DNA from: Bacteriovoracaceae bacterium
Lineage (GTDB): Bacteria > Bdellovibrionota > Bacteriovoracia > Bacteriovoracales > Bacteriovoracaceae
Length of the DNA: 7,739 nucleotides
Assembly: GCA_023146355.1 (NCBI GenBank)
Contig: JAGLCH010000131.1
Span: 1 to 7,739 of the forward strand
Reading direction: 5' to 3'
Part shown: positions 1-5,510 of the stretch, one piece after another
Layout of the letters: each line of letters begins with the position of its first letter
Numbering within the stretch: position 1 is the stretch's first letter
Notes under the pieces: generated by a model
What the model was told of the DNA's origin: nothing
Seen by the model: the letters and a program-made list of their open reading frames with translations, nothing else
Database searches by the model: none
Made by a program: the position numbers and the translations under genes

Positions 1-672
1 CGAACTCCAATGCATAGTATTTTGAGTTTCTCTGGCTTTGGGATTAAAAAGATTGCTACAGCGCCACAAGAAAAGATTAAGCACTACTTTGAAACGATTC
101 AAGATAGTGCAGATAGACTAATGGTTCTTCTCAACGATCTGCTCGACCTTTCAAAGCTAGAAGCAGGAAAGATGCAATATGATTTTCAAAATAATGATAT
201 TAAAATCTTAACTCACAAAATCATTACAGAGATGGCAGCCAATTTTGAAAACAAGCAGATCAATGTCATGGTTAGAGAAACAGACCTAAAAACGACACTG
301 ATTTTTGATAAGGCAAAAGTAGGACAGATTATCAGAAACCTTCTCTCAAATGCCCTCAAGTTTTCTAAGGAAGGCCAAACTATCAATGTGTTCTTTGAGA
401 CAGACTATATCACAACAGGTTCTAACACGCGTATGGCGCTTAAGACAGGTGTTGAGGACTTTGGCATTGGTATTCCTGAAAATGAAAAAGAGCAAGTGTT
501 TGATAAGTTTATCCAAAGTTCAAAAACCAAAACAGGTGCTGGCGGTACTGGTCTTGGACTTGCAATTTGCAAAGAGATTATTGAAAATCATAGAGGTCAA
601 ATCTGGGTTGAAAACAAAGCGGATTCCACTGGCTGTATCTTCTCTTTCAATCTTCCATATGAAATTAATTAA
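1..672 (+). CDS. Sensor histidine kinase, C-terminal part (5' end outside window)
   Basis: This is the kinase core of a two-component sensor histidine kinase, which autophosphorylates on His and passes the phosphate to a response regulator. The frame is open from base 1 and begins R-T-P-M-H-S-I, the end of a HisKA H-box (consensus SHELRTP), so the phospho-acceptor His lies about three codons before the window. The second dimerisation helix follows (DRLMVLLNDLLDLSKLEAGK). The HATPase_c domain then shows an N box (IIRNLLSNALKFS, about bases 328-366), a G1 box (VEDFGIGIP, about 451-477) and a G2 box (GGTGLGLAICKEI, about 541-579). It ends at the ATPase domain, with no receiver domain attached. 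The sensor domain and partner regulator are not visible. An internal ATG at base 10 is not the real start. The family assignment is secure; the signal sensed is unknown. Confidence 0.95.
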   Translation, partial: RTPMHSILSFSGFGIKKIATAPQEKIKHYFETIQDSADRLMVLLNDLLDLSKLEAGKMQYDFQNNDIKILTHKIITEMAANFENKQINVMVRETDLKTTLIFDKAKVGQIIRNLLSNALKFSKEGQTINVFFETDYITTGSNTRMALKTGVEDFGIGIPENEKEQVFDKFIQSSKTKTGAGGTGLGLAICKEIIENHRGQIWVENKADSTGCIFSFNLPYEIN

Positions 673-674
673 TC

Positions 675-1022
675 TTGCAAAAGCTACTTTTACTTCTCCT
701 ATTCATTCTTGCTTCGTGCACGAAATCACCTAACAATTTTGTTCTATTAGATATCACAATCAAAGGGCCTGCAGGCCCCCCTCTTTCTCTTTCAGAGCGA
801 TTTATTTGGGGAGAAGCAAAGGTATTAACTCCGTCAGGATATCGCCTTATAATCACACCATCTGTAGAAAACAGGTCTGAAATTGTACTAAAAATTGAAG
901 TTAATAAACTGAGTAAATTACTCGGAAAGGCAAAATTAACCACAATCTTTAACTATCCAGCGACCATTAATATCATAGACAACGCCCACCACTACAAATT
1001 GACACTTACCCCGAGAAAATAA
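675..1022 (+). CDS. Small putative lipoprotein, unknown function
   Basis: A 115-residue protein with a short lipoprotein signal peptide: MQK, then a run of Leu/Phe/Ile, then the lipobox L-A-S-C with Cys15 as the predicted lipidated residue. The remaining 100 residues are rich in beta-prone segments (LLDITIKGPAGPPLSL, YRLIITPSVENRSEIVLKIE) and resemble no family I can name. Only a TTG start at 675 keeps the signal peptide in frame, because frame stop TAA at 666-668 closes off anything upstream. No good Shine-Dalgarno sequence precedes it. It begins 2 nt after the kinase stop, so translation is probably coupled to the kinase gene. An ATG at 659 lies in another frame: joining it by a one-base deletion would give MKLINL before the signal peptide, so a sequencing error or real frameshift is possible. 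A role alongside the kinase is only inferred from position. Confidence 0.7.
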   Translation: MQKLLLLLLFILASCTKSPNNFVLLDITIKGPAGPPLSLSERFIWGEAKVLTPSGYRLIITPSVENRSEIVLKIEVNKLSKLLGKAKLTTIFNYPATINIIDNAHHYKLTLTPRK

Positions 1023-1067
1023 TTCTCAAATAATATTTACCTTATATAACTCAACTTTAATTGCGAA

Positions 1068-1094
1068 TTTTCCCTCCGGCCGGAAAACTATACT
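1068..1094 (+). promoter_or_regulatory. Dyad overlapping a possible rrf2 promoter
   Basis: The gap between the lipoprotein and the Rrf2 gene holds a perfect 10-bp palindrome, TCCGGCCGGA (1075-1084), flanked by TTTTCC (1068-1073) and GGAAAA (1082-1087), which can also pair as a 6-bp stem. A -10-like TATACT (1089-1094) follows directly; no clear -35 is seen at 16-18 bp. The placement would suit an operator for autoregulation by the downstream Rrf2 protein. The same dyad could instead end transcription of the upstream genes, but no T-run follows it on the plus strand. It does not resemble the E. coli IscR type 1 site. Confidence 0.3.
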
Positions 1095-1124
1095 TGATTT
1101 AACAGTGCCGACATTTACTCGACC

Positions 1125-1135
1125 AGGAAGGAAGG
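1125..1135 (+). promoter_or_regulatory. Strong extended ribosome binding site of the rrf2-type gene
   Basis: AGGAAGGAAGG contains a tandem AGGA/AGGA repeat and ends 4 nt before the ATG at 1140. It fixes the start of the Rrf2-family gene and offers two overlapping Shine-Dalgarno registers. Confidence 0.7.
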
Positions 1136-1139
1136 AATT

Positions 1140-1631
1140 ATGAAAGTTACATCGAAAGGAAGATACGCATTAAGAGCAATCATTGATATCGTAGTACATG
1201 GAAAAGGAACCCCCATCACACTACTCAGTATCTCGAACAGGCAAACTATCAGCGTTCACTATTTAGAGCAGCTATTTAGAAGACTTAAGGCAAATGACAT
1301 TGTTCGTGCAGTGAGAGGACCAGGTGGTGGTTATGTACTAGCTCATCCAATGGATGACATTTCAATTAGAGACGCTCTACTTGCTGTAAGGGAAAACATC
1401 AACATTGATGTTGACATCAATGGCTCAGAGGCACTTACTACCGATACTGACGAATTTCATGTTCTAAAAGAATATTTTAATAGTCTGTCACAAACAATAA
1501 ATGACTATTTCACTACCACTTCAATTGGTGATCTCGTTAGAAAGCACCAATTAAAAGCGGAAAAGAAAGAGACCCGACTATCATTTGAGCACCTCATTTC
1601 TGATGATATTCAAAACACAATGATCAGATAA
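1140..1631 (+). CDS. Rrf2-family (IscR-like) transcriptional regulator lacking Fe-S cysteines
   Basis: A 163-residue winged-helix repressor/activator of the Rrf2 family. The N-terminus MKVTSKGRYALRAIIDI aligns without gaps with E. coli IscR. The recognition helix region is ISVHYLEQLFRRLK, and the wing motif V-R-G-P-G-G-G-Y is at residues 58-65. Glu43, which in E. coli IscR discriminates between apo and cluster-type DNA sites, is kept. The C-terminal helix (SLSQTINDYF...IGDLV) also matches IscR. However, the protein has no cysteine at all, so the three Cys ligands of the [2Fe-2S] cluster are absent and residues about 90-108 are acidic and Thr-rich instead. It therefore cannot sense Fe-S status as IscR does. 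A cluster-independent regulator (CymR-like in principle) or an apo-type paralogue is more likely. No isc or suf genes are adjacent, and its targets are unknown. A strong ribosome binding site supports the ATG. Confidence 0.93.
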   Translation: MKVTSKGRYALRAIIDIVVHGKGTPITLLSISNRQTISVHYLEQLFRRLKANDIVRAVRGPGGGYVLAHPMDDISIRDALLAVRENINIDVDINGSEALTTDTDEFHVLKEYFNSLSQTINDYFTTTSIGDLVRKHQLKAEKKETRLSFEHLISDDIQNTMIR

Positions 1632-1650
1632 GATTCTTCTTAGTGAATCT
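1631..1650. terminator. Small hairpin between converging genes (weak)
   Basis: AGATTC (1631-1636) and GAATCT (1645-1650) form a perfect 6-bp stem with an 8-nt loop exactly over the two converging stop codons of the Rrf2 and OsmC genes. The stem is AT-rich and has no clean T-run on either side, so a terminator role is tentative. Confidence 0.25.
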
Positions 1651-2041
1651 CTACTTCCATCTCGATATCGGGGTGGAGGCTTTTGTGAACAGGACAACTC
1701 TCGATACATTTGATTAATTTTTTCTGATGCTTCTTTTCTACACTTGTTGCAAATGAAATTTTCAAAATGAATTTCTTAACTCGTCGAGGGTTTTCGTTCA
1801 TGATTTTTTCTATTTCAATTTTAGATCCAACAAATTCAATTCCATCTCGTTTTGCGACTTCTCCCATGATTGTGAGAATGCAAGATGAAAGTGATGCAGT
1901 AAAAAGATCAGTTGGAGAAAAACATCTCCCCTTTCCACCATTATCTGGCGGAAGGTCTGTTACAACTGTATCACCAGTTGGACCATGTATTAGAGTACAC
2001 TGCCCATCACCTTTGTAATCTGTAGTAATAATTGTGGCCAT
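1640..2041 (-). CDS. OsmC/Ohr superfamily protein (YhfA-like thiol peroxidase fold)
   Basis: A 133-residue OsmC-family protein, a cytoplasmic fold that in OsmC and Ohr reduces organic hydroperoxides with two cysteines. The first conserved Cys is Cys54 in the helix S-P-T-D-L-F-T-A-S-L-S-S-C. The second is Cys116 in C-I-E-S-C-P-V-H-K-S-L, followed by the usual terminal strand (IEMEVEIH). Extra cysteines occur at 15, 40 and 112. The length is normal for the OsmC/YhfA branch. The start is supported by GAGGAG (2050-2055) 8 nt upstream of the ATG. It is transcribed from a divergent region shared with the dehydrogenase gene and converges on the Rrf2 gene with an 8-base gap. Peroxidase activity is inferred from the Cys pair; several YhfA-like members have no proven substrate. 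Confidence 0.93.
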   Translation of the reverse strand: MATIITTDYKGDGQCTLIHGPTGDTVVTDLPPDNGGKGRCFSPTDLFTASLSSCILTIMGEVAKRDGIEFVGSKIEIEKIMNENPRRVKKFILKISFATSVEKKHQKKLIKCIESCPVHKSLHPDIEMEVEIH

Positions 2042-2063
2042 ATCTTCTTCTCCTCAAATTAAA

Positions 2064-2098
2064 TTGGTCTTTGTTTTCCTCCATATTATAGATAGAAT
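2064..2098 (+). promoter_or_regulatory. Candidate promoter(s) of the Ldh2-type gene
   Basis: Two overlapping options are visible on the plus strand: TTGGTC (2064-2069), 17 bp, TATAGA (2087-2092); and TTGTTT (2071-2076), 16 bp, TAGAAT (2093-2098). Both overlap the opposing TATAAT, so divergent transcription of the two genes may interfere. No obvious operator was seen. Confidence 0.35.
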
Positions 2099-2113
2099 TT
2101 AAAAAAAGAAACT
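2085..2113 (-). promoter_or_regulatory. Candidate promoter of the osmC-type gene
   Basis: On the minus strand a perfect TATAAT (plus-strand ATTATA, 2085-2090) lies about 45 bases upstream of the OsmC start. The -35 region is weak (AGTTTC at 2108-2113 with 17 bp spacing, or TTTCTT at 2106-2111). It is placed correctly for a short leader. Confidence 0.45.
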
Positions 2114-2133
2114 TTTTGGCCATAGGAAAACTA

Positions 2134-3147
2134 ATGAAAATTAAAGTTGAAGAGATTAGAGATATTGTAATAGATCTTTTTTGTAAAAATGGCATGAAAA
2201 AATCGGAGTCTAAAGAGCTTACAGAAATTTTAATTGACTCCCACAAGAGAGGCTACCCATCCCATGGGCTTGCAAGAGTACCCATGTATATAAATGATAT
2301 TTTAAGTGGAACTATCTCCCTATCAGCTGAAATAAAAATAATCAAAGAGGCACCCTCAACTGCCCTCCTTGATGGGAACGGTGGCATCGGCCCTCTCCAA
2401 ATGAAGCACGCTGTGAAACTTGCTATCGATAAGGCCCAAAAATATGGAATTGGAGCAGTTGCATTAAAAAATTCAAATGATATCGCTCGCCTTGGAAGCT
2501 ATGTTGAAGAGGGAACGACTCAGGGTCTTATAACCCTGCTGTTTGTTAATGACGGGGGAGCTCTTCCCGCAGTATGCCCTACAGGTACAACAACACCATT
2601 TTTTAGTACAAATCCAATTGCAGCGGGAATTCCAACGAATAAGGGTCGGCCTATCATTATCGATATGTCCACCTCTACAGTTGCATTTGGTAGACTAAAG
2701 CAGGCGATGAGCTGGAATGAGGCAACACCAATCGGTTGGATGATTGAACGCGATGGAACAGAAACGACAGACCCCTCTAGCTTCTTTAGGAAAAAATCTC
2801 CCTCTGCAATTTTGCCACTAGGTGGCCTTCTTAGGGGCCACAAGGGATATGCACTATCACTACTAGTCGATGTACTTGCAGGTGGATTAAGTGGTTCAGG
2901 TTTAAGCACAGGTGACCCAGAACACCCTGAATCCAATGGCGTCTTTCTACTCGTTATCAATCCTGAAAATTTCTTCACGGCCAAAGACCTTGAATTGGAA
3001 GTTGGGGAGCTGATTGATAGACTGAAGTCACTTCCGGGAGAGGTTAGAATTCCTGGAGAAAGACAGTATCAAGCAAAGAAAGTTAATCATGAGCAATTAG
3101 AATTAGACCCCAAGACATGGGATAAAATCCAATCGCTCAGGGGTTAG
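2134..3147 (+). CDS. Ldh2-family malate/L-lactate (2-hydroxyacid) dehydrogenase
   Basis: An NAD(P)-dependent oxidoreductase of the Ldh2/AllD family, which interconverts 2-hydroxyacids (malate, lactate, ureidoglycolate, sulfolactate) or cyclic imines with the matching oxo or reduced forms. I chose ATG 2134 (337 residues) because AGGA (2124-2127) lies 6 nt upstream. A TTG at 2116 would add six residues (MAIGKL) and has no ribosome binding site. Counted from 2134, the family's S-H-G-L-x-R motif gives His44 and Arg48, the same numbers as in E. coli AllD. Further family marks are GGIGPLQMKHAVKLAI, the STNPIAAGIP segment, IDMSTSTVAFGRL, and the GHKGYALSLLVDVLAGGLSG nucleotide-binding end. At position 116, where the family has the catalytic His (N-S-x-H), this protein has Asp (NSNDIARLG). 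Substrate is unknown, and activity may be altered or lost. Confidence 0.93.
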   Translation: MKIKVEEIRDIVIDLFCKNGMKKSESKELTEILIDSHKRGYPSHGLARVPMYINDILSGTISLSAEIKIIKEAPSTALLDGNGGIGPLQMKHAVKLAIDKAQKYGIGAVALKNSNDIARLGSYVEEGTTQGLITLLFVNDGGALPAVCPTGTTTPFFSTNPIAAGIPTNKGRPIIIDMSTSTVAFGRLKQAMSWNEATPIGWMIERDGTETTDPSSFFRKKSPSAILPLGGLLRGHKGYALSLLVDVLAGGLSGSGLSTGDPEHPESNGVFLLVINPENFFTAKDLELEVGELIDRLKSLPGEVRIPGERQYQAKKVNHEQLELDPKTWDKIQSLRG

Positions 3148-3161
3148 AAAAGTATGTAGGT

Positions 3162-3656
3162 TTAATTTTGCTTATTGGCCTTTTTGATAAGGGCCTGACA
3201 TTTCTTTACCTCTCTTAAGAGCTCTTGATCCTTCTCTTGAAGCATTGGCCTTAATACTGCAACAACATCAGGTCGACTCCGTATAACTTCGACAAAGCGA
3301 CAGAGAAAATCCGTCTCTCCATCTCGATGGTGCTCCCAACTTTCGACATTGTACTTAGATTTGTAAAAAAGATTAAAAAGGTGTTCTTTATAGTGAAGAC
3401 GGATCTGCTTTCCCGTCTGCTGCATCAACTCATCACCAACTTTATCTTTATGGACTGAAAACTGCCAAGTAAGCTCATCACCAGATCCGAGATCAAGGGT
3501 TCCTTCATAAGTTTTTAGAAGATAACCAACCTTAGAAAGCTTAACGAGTTTCCCTGTTCTATTTCCACTGGAATAACCGTAGTTAAGTACAAGGACGATA
3601 GCGAGAACTACAATCACCAAAGCTATAAATAAACCTGTAAAGATCTTCTTTTTCAT
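3162..3656 (-). CDS. Membrane-anchored small protein, unknown function
   Basis: A 164-residue protein with a positively charged start (MKKK) and one hydrophobic helix (residues about 5-25), so it is probably anchored in the inner membrane with its bulk outside the cytoplasm. The next segment, SGNRTGKLVKLSKVGYLLKT then YEGTLDLG, resembles a short protein family common in Bacteroidetes and relatives that is often labelled 6-phosphogluconate dehydrogenase in databases. It has no nucleotide-binding fold, so I would not use that name. The C-terminal third (LQEKDQELLREVKKCQALIKKANK) is charged and helical, possibly coiled coil. It is the last gene of the minus-strand operon, starting 3 nt after the dehydrogenase stop, with AAAGGA (3663-3668) as its ribosome binding site. 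No clear terminator follows in the 14-base gap to the converging gene. Confidence 0.8.
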   Translation of the reverse strand: MKKKIFTGLFIALVIVVLAIVLVLNYGYSSGNRTGKLVKLSKVGYLLKTYEGTLDLGSGDELTWQFSVHKDKVGDELMQQTGKQIRLHYKEHLFNLFYKSKYNVESWEHHRDGETDFLCRFVEVIRSRPDVVAVLRPMLQEKDQELLREVKKCQALIKKANKQN

Positions 3657-3659
3657 TCA

Positions 3660-4721
3660 TTATCCTTTAATCAGTCTCTGCATCAACGAGTCATTGGTGA
3701 TAAAATCAATTGCTCTATCGATATTACCGCTCTCCGAAAGAATTGTACAAAAATTATCTTTAATTAGTGGGGCCTCTTTAATTGCATTAATAAATTCTGC
3801 ACGATCAAGTGGATTCTCTGCAACAAAATCAATGAAGCCACTTTCTTCCAGTACATCCTTAACCAATTGGTGACAATGATTCTGAAGATAGCTAGTTACA
3901 ATCGCAGAAACTCCCACTTGGATTCCATGCCCTTGGGGCCTCTGTGATATATGATCGAGAGCATGGGAAATTAGATGTTCACTACCACTAGCTGGACGCG
4001 AACTACCTGCAACTTCCATTGCGACTCCTACAATTATAAGAGAGCTAACTATAATTTTAATAAACTCAACATTATTCAAGTCTTTCTCATGAAAATGGGT
4101 AAAGGCATCAAATGCATTCTGAGTGGTCATAACTGCGAAGTCATCCACATATTCCTTGTTACGATGATAAGCAAGCTTCCAATCATAGATAGATGACCCC
4201 TTGCAAATTAGATCACCTATTCCAGAGTATAAGAAACTTTTAGGCGCAGCTTTTATAACATTGAGGTCAACAACTACAGCATGAGGTACAGTTGTCCGGT
4301 GAGTTTTCCTCTTTCCATCTACCGTTAAGGAAGACATAGAAGAACAAATACCGTCATTTGAAATAATCGTTGGAACAACCATCAATGGTATTTTTTTTAT
4401 GTGTGCAATATACTTAGCATGATCAAGTACCTTCCCGCCACCAATGGCAACAATGCCATTGATCTTTCCATCCATTTCAATTGAGTTCTCAAAGCAGTCT
4501 CGAATTTCAATTGTATTTATCATTTTTTTATAGAGCACATCGATATCAGAAGAGGAAAATGAGATCGATAATTTCTCACCAAATAGTTCTTCAATACCCT
4601 CTCCCCAAAGGACTGCAACACGATCCATTTTCTCAAGATTAAGGTACTTCCCAACCTTATGAAGAGCATTTTCTTTAATTCGTAAGAGAGATGGAATTGT
4701 TATGCGAAGACTTTTTTTCAT
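3660..4721 (-). CDS. egsA: Glycerol-1-phosphate dehydrogenase (EgsA/AraM family)
   Basis: A 353-residue cytoplasmic metal-dependent dehydrogenase that reduces dihydroxyacetone phosphate to sn-glycerol-1-phosphate with NAD(P)H. It belongs to the iron-alcohol-dehydrogenase fold. Visible marks are the nucleotide motif G-G-G-K-V-L-D (94-100), VPTIISNDGICSSMSSL (about 116-132), the Asp metal ligand in S-G-I-G-D-L (Asp170), the diagnostic GSSRPASGSEHLISHALD (about 239-256, His249) and H-G-I-Q-V-G (His265). Asp170, His249 and His265 match the expected metal site. Length fits archaeal EgsA; B. subtilis AraM is somewhat longer. It follows a NagD/AraL-like phosphatase by 3 nt, the same order as araL-araM in B. 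subtilis. AAGGA (4729-4733) precedes the ATG by 7 nt. In bacteria the product can serve polyprenylglycerol phosphate or surface polymers; its use here is unknown. Confidence 0.92.
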   Translation of the reverse strand: MKKSLRITIPSLLRIKENALHKVGKYLNLEKMDRVAVLWGEGIEELFGEKLSISFSSSDIDVLYKKMINTIEIRDCFENSIEMDGKINGIVAIGGGKVLDHAKYIAHIKKIPLMVVPTIISNDGICSSMSSLTVDGKRKTHRTTVPHAVVVDLNVIKAAPKSFLYSGIGDLICKGSSIYDWKLAYHRNKEYVDDFAVMTTQNAFDAFTHFHEKDLNNVEFIKIIVSSLIIVGVAMEVAGSSRPASGSEHLISHALDHISQRPQGHGIQVGVSAIVTSYLQNHCHQLVKDVLEESGFIDFVAENPLDRAEFINAIKEAPLIKDNFCTILSESGNIDRAIDFITNDSLMQRLIKG

Positions 4722-4724
4722 TAT

Positions 4725-5507
4725 CTAGTCCTTATTAATTTTACTGAGAAAAATATCGGCAACGCTATCAAATACAAAGCTTGGCCTATAAGGAAACTCT
4801 TCGATAGTTTCTTCAGAGCTGACGCCAGAAAGCACCAATGCTGTATGCATTCCGGCCTCCATTCCTCCTAGAATATCAGTATCCATACGGTCTCCAATCA
4901 TCAGTGTTTCTTTAGCACTAGCACCGATAATTTCTTTTGCGAGTCTCATCATCATAGGATTTGGCTTCCCAACGACATAGGGGGACTTTCCCGATGCAGA
5001 TTCAATTGCATCAAGAAATACTCCACAAGCAGGTTCTAGCCCATCGCAACAGGGATCTAACACATCGGGATTTGTTCCGATAAAACGGGAGCCTTCTCTT
5101 ATTAAAGAAGACGCCTTTTTTATCATGCTAAAATTGATAGCAGAAGTTTTACCTACAACCACATAGTCGGGATCAGTTTCAGTAATGGAAAAGCCAACTT
5201 TATAGAGTTCATTAACAAGGCCTCCACCACCAATAACGTATGCCGTTGCATTTTTCTTTTGCTTGGCAAGAAACATTGCTGTTGCCTTGGCCGAAGTAAA
5301 AAAGTGCTCCTCTGTGAGTCCCTTAATTCCAAGTTTTTCTAATTTGCGGAGGAGGTCGATGGGAGTTTGTTCTGAATTATTGGTTAGAAATAGAAACTTA
5401 ATTTCATCCTCTAACATTCTTTCAACAAACTCTTTTGCGCCCGAAATGAGATGACTACCACGGTAGATAACTCCATCCATATCTGAAATAACATTTTTTA
5501 TATTCAT
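4725..5507 (-). CDS. HAD-IIA phosphatase, NagD/AraL type
   Basis: A 260-residue haloacid dehalogenase-superfamily phosphatase with a C2 cap. Motif I is S-D-M-D-G-V (nucleophile Asp9, acid Asp11). Motif II is F-L-T-N-N-S (Thr42). The cap and its end show G-G-G-G-L and GTNPDVLDPCCDGLEPACG. Motif III is Lys181 in V-V-G-K-P-N-P, and motif IV is MIGDRMDTDILGG (Asp206, Asp211). All catalytic residues are present. Relatives dephosphorylate nucleotide or sugar monophosphates, 2-phosphoglycolate or p-nitrophenyl phosphate; B. subtilis AraL is a promiscuous sugar phosphatase. The pairing with the downstream glycerol-1-phosphate dehydrogenase suggests a triose or glycerol phosphate substrate, or clean-up of side products; this is inference. 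The start ATG lies 3 nt after the murB stop, with AAGG (5514-5517) overlapping the murB end. Confidence 0.93.
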   Translation of the reverse strand: MNIKNVISDMDGVIYRGSHLISGAKEFVERMLEDEIKFLFLTNNSEQTPIDLLRKLEKLGIKGLTEEHFFTSAKATAMFLAKQKKNATAYVIGGGGLVNELYKVGFSITETDPDYVVVGKTSAINFSMIKKASSLIREGSRFIGTNPDVLDPCCDGLEPACGVFLDAIESASGKSPYVVGKPNPMMMRLAKEIIGASAKETLMIGDRMDTDILGGMEAGMHTALVLSGVSSEETIEEFPYRPSFVFDSVADIFLSKINKD

Positions 5508-5510
5508 TTA

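Noticed and set aside
350..733. Open frame overlapping the kinase end and lipoprotein start
   Set aside because: Out of frame with the clear HATPase domain; only its last part matters, as a possible frameshift partner of the lipoprotein.
765..778. Perfect 14-bp palindrome GGGCCTGCAGGCCC inside the lipoprotein gene
   Set aside because: It encodes a GPAGP stretch, lies mid-gene, has no loop or T-run, and is more likely a coding coincidence than a terminator or operator.
665..943. 92-codon minus-strand open frame opposite the lipoprotein
   Set aside because: Antisense shadow without a ribosome binding site; the plus-strand lipobox is the better explanation.
2116..2133. Upstream TTG start for the Ldh2 gene
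   Set aside because: No Shine-Dalgarno before it, whereas ATG 2134 has AGGA at 6-nt spacing and gives family-consistent residue numbers.
2520..2984. 154-codon open frame antisense to the Ldh2 gene
   Set aside because: Shadow of a well-supported coding gene; low-complexity Pro/Ser composition and no family resemblance.
3171..3195. Possible terminator in GGCC-TTTTTGATAAG-GGCC near the converging 3' ends
   Set aside because: Only a 4-bp stem with a long loop, lies within the coding end of the membrane protein gene, and has no T-run in the right place.
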